Shown piece after piece: positions 1-12,176 of a stretch of DNA of 64,000 bases. The notes under the pieces were generated by a model. That model made no database searches. It was not told where the DNA came from and was given only the letters and a program-made list of their open reading frames with translations. This DNA comes from Emiliania huxleyi CCMP1516 (taxonomy: Eukaryota > Haptophyta > Isochrysidales > Noelaerhabdaceae). How positions within the stretch are numbered: position 1 is the stretch's first letter; each line of letters starts with the position of its first letter. Location: positions 143,783 through 207,782 of the forward strand of contig NW_005200981.1 in NCBI RefSeq assembly GCF_000372725.1, read 5' to 3'. A program made the translations under genes and the position numbers.

Positions 1-617
1 CATCTCCGCCGCCGCCGTTACCACCGCCGCCCTCGCCGCCGCCGCCCTCACCGCCGCCCCCCTCTCCGCCACCGCCGTCACCGCCACCGCCAGGCCCGCC
101 GCCTCCGTCACCGCCCCCACCGAGGCCACCGCCACCGTCGCCGCCGCCGCCGTCGCCGCCGCCTCCATCGCCGCCGCCGCCGTCACCGCCGCCGCCGAGC
201 CCGCCGCCGCCCAGCCCGCCGCCACCGAGCCCACCGCCACCATCTCCGCCGCCGCCGTCACCACCGCCGCCCTCGCCGCCGCCACCCTCACCGCCGCCCC
301 CCTCTCCGCCACCGCCGTCACCGCCACCGCCGAGCCCGCCGCCTCCGTCACCGCCCCCACCGAGCCCACCGCCACCGTCGCCGCCGCCGCCCTCGCCGCC
401 GCCTCCCTCGCCGCCGCCGCCGTCACCGCCGCCGCCGAGCTCGCCTCCGCCCTCGCCGCCGCCCCCGTCGCCGCCACCACCCAGCCCGCCGCCACCGTCA
501 CCGCCGCCCTCGCCTCCGCCACCGTCACCGCCGCCGCCAAGCCCGCCGCCGCCGTCCCCGCCGCCGCCCAGCCCGCCGCCGCCCAGCCCGCCGCCGCCGT
601 CCCCGCCGCCGCCCCGC
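1..617 (+). repeat. Proline-coding CCG/CCN repeat tract
   Basis: Almost every codon in frame 3 is CCN, interspersed with TCN, giving SPPPP-type blocks like those of algal cell-wall glycoproteins. It belongs to the coding sequence of the adjoining large protein. Similar tracts recur at 1270-1770 and 1890-2015. Confidence 0.85.
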
Positions 618-3600
618 GTCCTCTGCGACGACACGTGCCTGGGAGCGCCCCACTACGCCAGCGACAATCACTGCGACGACGGCGGAGACGGCAGCCTGAC
701 GTCCTCCTGCGACTTTGGAACTGACTGCTCCGACTGCGGGCCGCGCGACATGCTCCCGCCCAGCCCACCCCCTCCACCGTACCTCCCGGCACCACCTCGC
801 ACGCCGCCGGCAGAGTCCAGCGATCTGCTTCTCCCAGCTGGAGCACGCCTCAGCTCTCAGGCCGCCCCAGACACGCCGGCATCCGCGTGCGTCGACGGCG
901 TGCCTAGCCTCACCGACGCCTCTCCGGCCGAGGCTCTGCAGTACTGCCAGTCGGCGGCGACCAACGAATCCGCACCCGAGCTCACCATCGACCTGGGCGG
1001 TGCGCAGAAGCTGCGGTATGTCGCTGTCGTCGCCGGCTCCTCGCCACGGGGCGTGCCAGACACGTACGAAGTTTGGGCGGGCACACGCGACGCGCCCTAC
1101 AGCTTCCAGTGCGCGGACGTCCTCACCGAGCCTTCCGCGCCCTTGCGTCGACTGTGGGCGCGCTGCGCAGCCGAGGTCGCCAACACACTGACGCTTCGCC
1201 CAGCCGGCAGTACTTCGATGCTCAGCTTGGCAGAGGTCTACGTCTTCGGCTCGGAGATTCCTGCTCCCTCAGCGCCACCAGCTCCACTCGCCCCTCCGCC
1301 GCCGCCTCCGCCATCGCCATCACCACCGCCACCTACGTCTCCGCCGCAGCCGCCCCCGTCGCCTCCACCGCCGCCTCCACCACCTCCGCCCCCGTCCGCG
1401 CCGCCTCGCACTCCGCCATCGCCGGCACCCCCGCCGTCGCTACCACCGTCGCCGCCGCCGACGCCGCCCCCGCCCCCCTCGTCGCCGTCACCCAGCTTCC
1501 CGCCCGATGTGCCCGTCGGGCTCCCCCAGCGTCCACCACCGCCGCCCTCGCCGCCGCCACCCGCATCGCTGCCCCCCCTTCCCCCCTCGCCGGCCGCGCC
1601 ACCGCCGCTGCCGCCATCGCCGCCACGGCCTCCTCCAGCAGCGCCGCCCTCGCCGCCACCCCCGCCACCCCCGAGTCCCTCCGAGCCGCCGTTGCCGCCA
1701 AGCCCCCCACCTCCGCCATCGCCCCCGCCGCCATCGCCCCCGCCTTCTCCACCTCCCGCCCAGCCGGGCTGCGGACGAGACTGCGGTAGCGCGAACGACG
1801 GGGTCTGCGACGACGGCGGCGAGGGGAGCGTGTACGCGGTGTGCACCTACGGCGAGGACTGCCAGGACTGCGGCCCGCGCACGCTCTCGCCGCCGCCGAT
1901 GCCAAGCCCTTCGGTTCAGCCCCCTCCGCCCGCCCCGCCGCCGTCGCCGCCACTTCCGCCGTCGCCGCCTCTTCCGCCGCCGCCGCCGCTCGCGCCGCCG
2001 CTGCCACCCCTCGCTCCATCTGAGCAGCTTGTGACCAGCGAGGACGAGATCACGCAGCTACTAGAGCGGCTGGTCGGCTCCCGGAGGGCGATGCTCGAGG
2101 GGACCGGCGCTGCAATTACGATGGCTATCCCGCCTGGCTCGGTCTTCAAGCTCTCCGCCCCCATCGTCGTCAGTGGCAGGAGCGTGATCATCCGATCGAG
2201 TTTGCCTGCAGCTACGATCACCGGCGGTGGCGCGACGCAGCTGTTTGATGTGCGCGAGGGCGGCCATCTGATGCTGCAGGGCGTGGTCCTTTCTGACGGG
2301 CGGTCCGAATCCGGAGGCGGTGGTGCCCTGAGCGTCCTCGACGGCGGAGTCGCAGAGCTGCAAAACGTGCGCATCACGGGGTGCAGCTCGGGCCTCGACG
2401 GCGGCGCCATCTTTGCGATCGAGGCGACGGTGGTGCTAGAGAGTGTTGACATTGACGGCTGTTCGGCGGCGCGCGACGGCGGCGCGGTCTATGTCGAGGC
2501 GTCGGCGCTGCGCGTCTCGGACTCTGCGGTGACCCGGTGCCACGCGCGGCAAGGCGGGGCGCTAGCCGCTGTCGGGCAGGGCGAGGGCGGCGATGCGGCG
2601 GTCACACTGATTGCCTCGACCCTCTCCGACTGCGAGGCGACGCTGCGCGGTGGGCTGCTCTATGCTGGCACCTCCGTGCGCTTGTCCGAGCGGACGGCCC
2701 TCTCAAACGGCTCGGCGCTGCTAGGCAGTCGAGTCTTTATGGACAATGCCGCCGTCAGCTACCAGCTGCCAGCACCGCCCGGCCACTGGATGCCAACCTC
2801 GCTGTGCGAGGTGTATCGCGAGGCGTACGACTCTCCCTGCGAGGCAACCGAGGCGGGGACCCTCGGCTTTTGCGAGAAGCGACGCGACCAGTGTCCATTC
2901 GTTGCTGATGTCTGCGATGCCTCGGGGGACTGCGTGCCGCCCGAAGGGTGCACACCCGCGACGTTTGTCCAGCGGTGCGATTGGCGGCGCGACCCGTCGT
3001 TGCTGGGGCAGCGCGTCTATCAATTCCCTGGGCAACCCATCGACATTGATCTCCCGTACGCTTGCTACGCGGGCATCTTGGGGTCGGCGGATGCCACGAT
3101 GCAGGGCAGTCGGCTTTGCGCCGGGGCGTGCCCGAGCGGCAAGCAGTGCCCGGCCGCCGCCACGTTCGAGGCCCTCGACTGCGAGCCCGGCTTCTTCTGC
3201 CCCGAGGGCACGGCGACGCCTCTCCCGTGCCCTGCCGGAAGCCACTCGAATGCAACCAACCTCGCGTCTGAGGGCGAGTGCTCCGTGTGCCCGCCTGGGT
3301 TCTCTTGCTTGAGCGGGAGCGCCGCGCCAAGGCCGTGTTTGCCAGGCTTCTTCGCTGGCGAGGCCAGCCTCCCAAAGTGCGAGGCGTGCTCCGCTGGCAC
3401 ATACCAGCCAGCGCAGAGCGCGACATCTTGTCGCGCTTGCGAGGCGGGCAGCTACTGCGCCAAGGGCGCGGCGGCGCCGCTGCCGTGCGTTGCGGGCAGC
3501 TACTCGACCGCCACCAACCTCACCGCCGCGAGCGAGTGCACCGACGCCTCGCCGGGCCACTTCGCCACCACCGGCTCCACGCAGCAGACGGCGTGCGCCA

Positions 3601-6600
3601 AGGGGTCGTACACGGACGCGTACAAGCAGGGCGAGTGCACGCTCTGCGCCGGCGGCACGTACCAGGACGAGGGCGGCCAGACGGAGTGCAAGGCGTGCGA
3701 GAAAGGCAGCTACTGCGCTGCTGGCGCGGCGGCGGCGCTGCCGTGCGAGGCTGGCAGCTACTCAAGCGCCACCAACCTCACCGACGCGAGCGAGTGCACC
3801 GCCGCCGACCCGGGCTACTTCGCGGTGACGGGCTCCACGCAGCAGACGCCTTGCGCCAAGGGCTCGTACACGAACGCGTCGATGCCGGTCAAGGGCAGCT
3901 GCACGCTCTGCGCGGGCGGCACGTACCAGCACGAGAGCGGCAAGACGGCGTGCAAGCCGTGCGAGCAAGGCCGCTACTGCGAGCCGGGCGCGGCGGCGCC
4001 TCTGCCGTGCGAGGGCGGCAGCTACTCGAGCGCGACCGACAACGACGAGCCGGGCGACTGCACGCTGGCTGACCCTGGCTCCTTCGCGGTGACGGGCTCC
4101 ATTGAGCAGACGCCGTGCTCGCCGGGCACCTTCAGCGCAAAAGAGGGGCATTCCAAGTGCGAGTCTTGCCGTCCTGGCACTTCGTCGAAGGCAGGCAGCG
4201 ACGCGTGCGACGAGTGCGAGGCTGGCAATTACGCCGCCAACGCTGGCCAGGGCCTCTGCGTCCCGTGTCCTTACCCCCTCAGCTCGGCCAACGGCAGCAC
4301 CATCTGCTCGTTTTGCATGGAGGGCTTCTACCTGAAGGACGCGAACGCCGGCCCAAACGACATCTTCAAGTCCCCGACCGACTACTGCAAGCCTTGCCCG
4401 GCGGACGCTACATGCCCAGACAACACTACCCTTTCCTCCCTCGTCATCCGGCGCGGCTTCTGGCGCGCCAGCCCCTCCTCCGCCGTGCTGACGGCGTGCC
4501 GCAACTTCACGGGCGACACGGCCGGCAAGACGCGATGCGCCGGCAGCGAGCCGACAGGCGCCTCTGGCCGCCGCAGGATGGCGGAGGCTGGCTCGGAGTA
4601 CTGCGCTCCCGGCTTCACCGGCCCCGAGTGCCGGCTCTGCGCCGCGGAGAATCATTACCTGGACGGTGACACCTGCGAAGTATGCGCTCCGCGCGGCGCC
4701 GCTGTGGGTCGCATCGTGGGCCTCGTCCTCGGCCTCTGCGTCGCGTGCGGCTTGGCGGCTTGGGCCTACCACATGCCGTGGCGGAAGAAGCGCATCATCG
4801 GCTGTCTCCTCCGCTTTGCAGACCGCTCCGTCAAGTACTACGTCGGGGTCGGAATGACGGCCAAGCTCAAGATCCTCTTTGGCTTCTACCAGATCTGCAC
4901 CGTCCTGTCCTCCACCTACTCCGCGCGGCTGCCGGACAAGTACACGGACTGGACGGAGAAGCTGGCCAACTTGATCTCCATCGACTGGTCTGGCTTGTTT
5001 CTGCCGGAGCAGTGCCTCGGCTACGCTCTGCGGCTCCTCGCCATCGCCCTCTCCCCCGTCGCCCTCATCGCCCTGCTAATGGTTGCGGGAATAAGTCTGC
5101 GGCTCTACCGCTGGCGTGCTGCCCCGCCGCCGCGCGAGAGAGCGTGGTACGCGGAGGCGGCCCTCGGCCTCCTCGACCTCACGCCGGCGGGCCTGGTGCT
5201 CATCTTCTGCTTCGTGCCCTCCGTCAGCGCCTCCATCTTCCGCTCCTGGTCGTGCCAGGCGCCCTCTCACAGCTGACTGCCGAAGTTGCTCACAACCCCA
5301 CCCCTCAGTCCTCGCGATGTTCTGCTGATAGGCCTACACCATCTCTCCGCCAAACGAGCCCCTGCGGCAGGTCTCCTACATGCGGCAGGACGCGAGCGTC
5401 GAGTGCGGCTCCGACGATCACGGACCCATCACCGGCCTCGCCATCGGCTTCATCGCCCTCTGGCCCGCCGGCTCGCTGGTCCTCTTCACGTCGCTCCTCG
5501 CCGCCTGCTACAAGCCGCTGCAGGCCAAGACGCCGAATGCTCTGACGCGGGCCACCGCCTTCCTCCACCGGGAGTACGAACAAAATTGGTACTGGTGGGA
5601 GGCGGTCGAGCTGGCGCGCAAGCTCGTGCTGACCGGTTTTGTGCTTCTGATACCGGAGGAGCGAGCCTTTGTTCGCCTGGTGGTGGCGACCCTAGTCTGC
5701 TCATGCTACGCCGTCGCGCTCGCCGCCGTGCGGCCGTACAAGCGGGTCGAGGACAACGTCATCGCCGTCGCCACGAGCCTCGTGCTCCTCCTGCTCTTCC
5801 TCGGCACCAACTGGAGCACCATCTTCCTCGGCATCGAGGAGCGGTATCAAGGAGCCGACCCCGCCGATGTCCTCGGCTTTGGCCAGCTCAATGTGATTGT
5901 CGACTCGATGATCATCCTCGTTGCAGTCGTGCTCGCCTTCTTCCTCGTCGGCGCCATCGTCGCCGCCCGCCGCGTCGCCGAGATCCCCACGATCCGACTC
6001 GTCTCGACCAAGCAGCCCCCCGAGATGAGCATCGGGACTGGCCTCACGTGGCACCTCTTCAACAGCCACATCTGGTGAGTCATAGCTATGGAGGGAGAAG
6101 AGGAACAGCAACCCGCCACAACATACCCGGCGGGTTCCGATAGGTCGACCGGTCAAGACGCCGTAAAGGTCATCAAGGGTGAGCTCGAGCAGCTGCTGCC
6201 GGACATCAAGATTTTTCTCGACGCGCGCACACGCTCAGTAGCGCTGCTTTAGCTACCACAGCCCCTCTGACGCTCCGCGGTGGTGTGCTCTCACAGGTAG
6301 ATGACCTGAAGGATATCGGGGCGCTTGAGGAGTACATCCAACGCTCGCAAGCCATCCTCTTCTTCCTCTCGCAGGGCTACTTCCGCTCCAAGGCGCGCCT
6401 CTCCTTCCCACCCCGCCTCTACCGCCCTCTGGCCGTACCTCCCGCCTCTCCCGCGCCACAGAACTGCCTTCGAGAGATTCGCTCGTCGCTCGAGAAGGAC
6501 AAGCCGCTCGTCCTCGTCCAAGAAGCGGACCCTGCAAAGGGCGGCGGGACGCTGCAGGCGCTGCGCGACGAGTGCCCGGATGAACTGCAGCCGGCCATCT

Positions 6601-7589
6601 TTGACGAGGACTGGCCGCTCACGATCTGGTATCGCATCGAGGAGTTTCAGCTCGTCTCCCTCAAGATCATCGCCGAGGCGCCGCCGGCCACAGCCAGCCG
6701 CTACGCAGTCCTCTCCGTCTCCCGACCGACCCCACTGGAACCACAGGCGGTGCTCCTCTGTTCGCCCAACTTTCTGGACAAGACCTCCCTCCCGCTCTGC
6801 GTGTCGGGCGAGCTCGAGAGCGAGTCGCTCGCCTTTTCCAAACCGTGCACGCTCTGGGCCTCGCCTGCCAACGCGGGCGCTCTGAAGCTGGCCACCGAGA
6901 TCGCCACCGCCGTTGCCGGTCTCACGATCTCCACCACTGATGATCGACCGGCCAGCGCGACGCACATGCTGCTCTACCTCAACGAGGAGAGCTTCGTCAG
7001 CGACGAGCGGCTGGCCGAGCAGGTCAAGCAGGCGCGCCAGGACAGGCTGAAGATCGTCATGGCGCACGAGAACGACCCCGCGCTCGGCGGCTGCCAGTTC
7101 TCGAGGTTTTTCGAAACCACGCCGCAGGAGCGGATGTCTCACAGTGGCGCCCGTCCCGAGCCTCCCCTCCCCCTACAACCCTCTCCTCCCAACGCCGCAG
7201 GAGCTCATCGCTGGCGGACTCTACACGGACCTGGCAAAATCGTGCTTCCCCGGCCGCCACCGCAAGGCGCGCGCCCTCTCTCTCTCACAGCGAGCTCTCC
7301 CCCGCATCGAGCGTTTCGTGAAGAGGGGCGTCCCTGCCCGCAGGTGTCGCTCGTCCTTCTGGCAAAGAGCCTAGGGGCTACCCCCGCTCGCGCGGACCTC
7401 CGTGTTTCGGGCAGCATCGCCGAAGCGGGGGACCTCATTTCCGGTGGCATTGGCGAGGGCAGGACCAGCCTCGCGAAGCGCAGCCTTGGCGGCCTCAGCC
7501 GGGTGTTCGCCAAGATGAGCAGCCGCAGCTCTGCGGAGGCGCGCGAGGTCTCTGAAGGCGAGGTGTCGTCGGTGCAGTACCAGATCTGA
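1..7589 (+). CDS. Large multidomain membrane protein with cytoplasmic TIR-like domain (5' end outside window)
   Basis: The frame is open from base 3, so the start lies upstream. Proposed exons: 3-5258, 5332-6074, 6144-6222, 6297-6392, 6462-6677, 6747-7148, 7201-7266, 7344-7589, about 2,360 residues. In order: proline-rich tracts with two Cys modules (618-750 and 1771-1881, motif CDDGG...DCGPR); a discoidin-like segment (890-1255); a glycine-rich region resembling parallel beta-helix repeats (2020-2750); six or more ephrin-receptor-like Cys repeats (PCxAGSYSxATNLT, 3170-4300); several hydrophobic membrane segments (4700-6000); then HLFNSHIWSTGQ, IFLDVDDLKDIGALEEYI and NCLREI, which read as a TIR fold. 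Five introns are GC-AG and the one at 6075 is GT-AG; the boundary at 7128/7149 is ambiguous. The architecture suggests a surface receptor with an intracellular TIR output. That role is inferred; the ligand and any enzymatic activity are unknown. Confidence 0.85.
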
Positions 7590-7754
7590 TCGTAGCCAGT
7601 GGGAGAAGGGGGGGGGGGGGGGGGCCCAAAACCCAGGGGGGCGGCTGGGGGGGACCCGGCCCCCTGACAACCCTAGCCAAGCGGCTCTGGACAAAGGGCC
7701 AAAGCCCCTCTTTTTGTTGCAACAACAATAAACCCACTAGCATCAATTCTTGTA
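7590..7754. other. Short convergent intergenic spacer with poly-G run
   Basis: This spacer separates two convergent genes. It contains a run of about 18 G residues near 7605-7623 and an AATAAA hexamer at about 7728 on the plus strand, a plausible but unproven polyadenylation signal for the TIR gene. Nothing else is recognisable. Confidence 0.5.
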
Positions 7755-10379
7755 TTACCGGAAGAAATGACACTCGGTCTGGCCCTCATCCCTCTGCCTC
7801 TGCCTCCTCCGCAACTCCACGTGGTCCACGAAGACGAACCAGGCGCCCCCCTCGGTCCTCACAATCACCTCGGCCCGGCACATCGGACACTCCGTGAGAG
7901 AGGCTACCACCTCGTCCTCCAGCTCCCTGACATCCCCAATCTCACCCCCACGCTCCTGCCCTCCTCGCTGGGCGGCCTCCCACCTCTCCACGCACTCACA
8001 GCACAACCAGTAACAGCACAGCTTGAGCTGCGCCCACCGCGTGCAGCTGCCCGCCGTGCGGTGGCAGACGCAGCACGCCTCGCGCGAACGATCGACCGGG
8101 TCAACCATGAGCCTGCGGCCAATGATCAGGTTGACGTGGTCCTCGAGCACGGCGAGCGCCACCCGCGGCAAGCTGAAGCGCCCCGCCTCGTCGCGGCCGA
8201 TGTGCTCGTCGTGCGACAGCCCGGCCTCGTGCGCGATAAACTCGCGCAAAGCCGGGTAGCCCTCGCGCCGCTGCTGGAGTCCGAGCAGCCAGCGATGCCA
8301 CGACAGCGCGAGCCTGCGCCGTGCCCTGGGCCACTCCTGCAGCCGGTCAGCGAGCATCTGCCCCGCACATGAGGAAGGTGCGGTACGCCTCGTCTGGAAA
8401 CGCCTCAAACAGCTTGAGAAATGCGGACTGCGCGTGGTGGAGGCGCGCGTAGAAAGCCCGGTGGTATGAAAACTCGCCCACGAGCACGCGCTTGGGATCT
8501 CCTGCCACGGCCTCGTGCTCGTGCAGCCCCAGGCCGAGGAGCAGCCTGCGCCACCGGTCGATGGCGGCCGACCCCGAGCGCCGCACCGTCATGAGGCGAG
8601 TGAGGTCGGCCGCGCGCAAAGCTCGGTGTAGCTTCCGAGCATCCGCGCCTGCGAGAACCGCCCACTCCTCGCTCCCGGCGCCGCCCGTTTCGTTGGAGAG
8701 GAGGCGGAGCGGCGTCGGCGGCTCCTCCCGCGCCGCGCCGTCGACAATGGCGGTCAGTCTCAGGAGCCACCGCGAGGCGCGGCCGGGCGTCGGTGCCGGA
8801 AGTGGCACCACCTCGCTGATGCGCGCGGGGGAGTAGAACGGCTCGCCGGGGAGGAGCACCCTCGCGCGGCGGCGGACCACAAAGCCGCGCAAGAGGTGGC
8901 ACGGGCGCTCCCTCGCGCCGAGGGGCACCCTACACTCCTCCGCAGCGCGGCGCAAGAGGTCCTCGCCCCCCAGCGACAGCAAAGCCTCCACCTCATCAGC
9001 CTTGAGGACGGCGTCCGCCGCCTCGCCACGGACACTCCGCGTCGCGCCGGCCGCAGCGCCCGCCGGCCCCGGCGCCGCCGGCCGGTCCCCGAGAGTCCGC
9101 CTCGTCCGGCGTGCGGCGGATGCAGCTGTCGCTGTCTGCCGGCGGGTACACGTACCTGCCGTCGAGGAGCAGCACCTGGTACGGCGCGTGCCGCCCCCCG
9201 CGAGCCAGACGTGACGGCCAGACCTGCGTCACCCGGCCAGCCTCCCACCCGTCCGGAGCCTCCCCGGTGGCGAGCGGCTCGGCGCCGCCGTGCTCCGAGG
9301 GCGCGGCGCGGCGGCAGAGCACGCGCTCGCCTGGCGTAAAGCGGAGCGCGCCCGCCGCCCCCCTCCCCACCCCCTCCTCGTCGCACGCCGGCCTGCACGA
9401 GTCGGGCTCGCGCTGGTCCCGCCGCCGGGGCGGGTGGACCTCCCGCGGGGCGGGGGCGCCGCCCTCGCCGAAGCGGTCGCTCGCGGCTGACGCGAGAACC
9501 GCCTGAGCGGCGGCGGCGGCGGCGGCGGCGGCGCCGCCGCCTCGCCCGCGTCGGCAGCGGCGGACCCGCCGGCGCGGCGGCGCGCCTCGAGGGGAGGGAG
9601 CCGGCCCACGCAATCGACGAGATGTCGCAGCTCCTCCTCGCCGACCTCTACTCCCGATGCTCCGCCGCCGTCGCCGTCCGCGTCGGCAGGCCGCCCTTCC
9701 GAGGCGGCCGTCCGAGCTGCTGCTCGCGGCGCCGGCCGAGCTGCCTCGTCCCGACGCGCCGGCGGAGGGCCTGGCCTTGACCTCGCCCTCTCCGCTGGCG
9801 CGCGCCGCCCCGGCCGCCTGCGATCGGTGGCGGAGGCGAGGCGTTGCCGCGTGAGGGCGGAGCGTGGTGGGGCGCGGAAGAATGGGCTCGAGCGCGTCCT
9901 AATGCTGAGGGGGGTGGGAGACGCACGTGGTGCCGGCCGGAAGCGGCCGCCCGGTTCTTGGCCTGTTGACGCTGCCTGTGCCTGTCCAGGCCCGCCTTCA
10001 TCTTCCGCAGCTGCTTCAGTCCCTCTCGCGCGCCGGCGCTGAGGCTGCCCTCCGGAAAGTCAACCGACGCGCCGGCGTTTAGCAGCGCCTGGGCGACCAC
10101 CCTCTTCCCATTAGCGGCGGCGACGATCGCGGCGGTGTAGCCCTCGCAGTCCCGGTGGTCAAACCTCACCGTCTCCCTCACCTTCCGGTCCTTCAGCTCC
10201 AGGACGGACGGCAACATTCCATGCTTGGCGGCGTGAAAGAGCGCAGTGCGACCCTGCGAGTCCTCCACGTTGGGGTCGGCGCCGCACAGTAGCAGCTCCT
10301 GCATAAGGTGGGCTTGGCCATGCGCGGCGGCGGTCATCAGCAGGGTTACCCGGCGCGGCGATTCGGGGTCGCGCAGCAT
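7755..10379 (-). CDS. Ankyrin-repeat / RF-type domain / RING-like zinc finger protein
   Basis: Suggested exons on the minus strand: 10379-9927, 9817-9709, 9647-9541, 9502-9101, 9000 to about 8401, and 8357-7755. The first exon (start MLRDPESPRR) holds ankyrin repeats (VTLLMTAAAHGQ, GADPNVEDSQGRTALFHAA, DHRDCEGYTAAIVAA). After a low-complexity linker comes LRFTPGERVLCR...YQVLLLDGRYVYPP, a small beta domain common in haptophyte ankyrin and zinc-finger proteins. The C-terminus carries CCVCHRTAGSC...CCYWLCCECVERW...CPMC, a RING-like set of Cys ligands. A ubiquitin-ligase or adaptor role is inferred. The linker frame and the small introns at 9503-9540 and near 8358-8400 are uncertain; the latter could be a one-base frameshift. 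The first exon may not hold the true start. Confidence 0.65.
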
Positions 10380-10838
10380 CGACCTGGCCACCGCCGCCGA
10401 TCCACTCCTGAATTCTGCGCCAGGTCGATGTGCGGGTCCTCCTGTCAGAGGCTTCTGAGTGCAACACCGAGCTCGAGCTCTGAGCTGCTGCTCGCCAGAT
10501 CCACGCCGGTGCCGACTGGGCAGCGAGCTAGACGGCGGTCTCCGCCGGCCCCAAGGCTTCCCAGCCCCAGTACCACACCGGCCACGTACACCGTGGCGCT
10601 GGAGTCGGCAGTGAGGCACTAGACGGGCTACGGAACCATGCGCGCGCCGGCCGGACAGGCTGCGCGCAGGGGCCGCGCCGCCTCGATTTCGCACCTCCGC
10701 TCCGCGGCTGAGGGGCTAGCTCGCCCGGCGACAAGCCCCAGCGCCCCGGGGGACACGAAAAAAACCAGATTTCAAGGCCTCTTCCCTGCGAACGCGCACC
10801 CCCGGGGCTAGGGCTCTCTTGCCCGCAACCCGATCCCG

Positions 10839-10922
10839 ATCATCCGGCCCGCTGGGTGCGCTTCTTAGCTCCCCGGCCCTGGATGTGAGGCTAATGACTG
10901 CACTCCAAGTGCTCCAAGACTA
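10839..10922 (+). repeat. Dispersed repeat (second copy at 45842-45930)
   Basis: About 85 bp beginning ATCATCCGGCCCGCTGGGTG and ending CACTCCAAGTGCTCCAAG is nearly identical to 45842-45930 in the same orientation, with only a few substitutions. Neither copy is coding. They are probably fragments of one interspersed element. Confidence 0.7.
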
Positions 10923-11485
10923 GGGTGAGCCCGTGAGGGCGTCGGTGTGGGCCGCGGGCGGGCTGCGAGGAGGGCGCGGGTGGGAGCATGGGAGATGCAC
11001 CACCGCTCGACGAAGACGCGCCCGACGAAGCCCTGCTAGCGGAGGATGGTCGATCCTCACCTACTAGCGTCGGGCGTGTGCGAAAAAGAGCGTAAATCGG
11101 AGCTCAACTCGCGCGCGGCTGGGAAAGGGGTGCCACACCCCTCCGAAGGCGCCTCGCGAGGAGCAGCTGCTGCCTCCAAACGCGCTCGGGCAGCACGTCG
11201 GCGCGCCTGCTGGTAGGGTTGAGGTGAAACTATGCTTGCTGGCACGCGCATCCCGCACCACCCCCACGTCCACGCGCACCATGCCGCCATCCCACCTCAC
11301 AGCCAAGCGCCATCGCCGTCGGACGCGGCGACGCCGAGCGGTGGCCTCGCAGACGACGAGCGCGATGAGGCCGCCGCGCCGCCGGGGTGGCCGGCGCGTG
11401 CCAGCCGCTGGCCCGTCCAGCGTGGCGGGACCGGCTCGCCCATCCTGGCCCGCGCGCTTGCCGACGCGAGAAGATCGCGCGAGAG

Positions 11486-11830
11486 GGCAAAATGTGGGCC
11501 AACTGTTCGCCAACATCCTTCACGGCGACTTTACGGCGGAACGAGTCGGATCGACGACTCGCCGCCTACACCAGCGTGTGCGCCTCGCCATTCTATACAG
11601 AATCGACACTTGGTACGTCCTCTGAATCGCTCGTGGAGAGGCGCTACGGCCATTCTCCACTTGTGTTCGACGACGTCGTACATTGTTCCGCTGGCTGGAG
11701 ACGCCGCAGGACTTTTACGTCGACACGCGCGGCCTGCGCCTCAGCGCGGAGCAGGCGGCAAAGATGGAGGCGCCCGCCGGCGCGGGCAAGCGCAAGGCGC
11801 CGGGGGGGGGGCGGGGCGGTGCCCCGGCCG
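11486..11830 (+). pseudogene. Possible exon remnants of an unidentified gene
   Basis: The segments LFANILHGDFTAERVG, YGHSPLVFDDVV and FRWLETPQDFYVDTRG look like protein rather than random GC-rich frames, but they need frame changes without convincing splice sites and match no family I recognise. They could equally be genuine exons of a gene disrupted when the neighbouring 2.4-kb segment was duplicated. Confidence 0.25.
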
Positions 11831-12176
11831 CGTGCGGACGTGGCCCATCCACAGCCGTGGTTGCGCTCACAGAGCATGTAATGAGTAAAACCAACCGAGG
11901 AAAGTATGTATGGCTAGGTATACAGCCCCGATGCAAGCGCCAGTGGCGTCTGCTTCGAGCGGCTGAGGACGAGGGTGCGGGGTAGTACCACCAGAGCGTC
12001 ACGGCGAGGGCGACGGACCGTGCAGGTGGAAAACGAGGCGCAGTCGGGTGTGCTGAAAGCGCGTGTGTGTCGAGGAGAAGAAGCGGCTGTGTGAGAGGGG
12101 CTGCGGCACCGAAACCATGGCGGCGCAGGCATGTCGGCGGGTTGGGCTATGTCAAACACGATCGAGTAACCGCTTC

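Larger units (their letters stand above)
10380..11892. other. Gene-poor spacer with possible orphan exons
   Basis: No complete gene could be assembled here. Short protein-like stretches occur on the plus strand: NVGQLFANILHGDFTAERVG (near 11491), RYGHSPLVFDDVV (near 11640) and FRWLETPQDFYVDTRGLRL (near 11686). They sit in different frames and may be exons of an unrecognised or decayed gene that runs into the inverted-repeat arm. A repeat shared with 45.84 kb lies at 10839-10922. Confidence 0.4.

Noticed and set aside
1238-2019. Long glycine- or alanine-rich open frames antisense to the proline-rich coding region
   Set aside because: They are the mirror of CCG codons; the sense strand carries Cys modules and continues into recognised domains.
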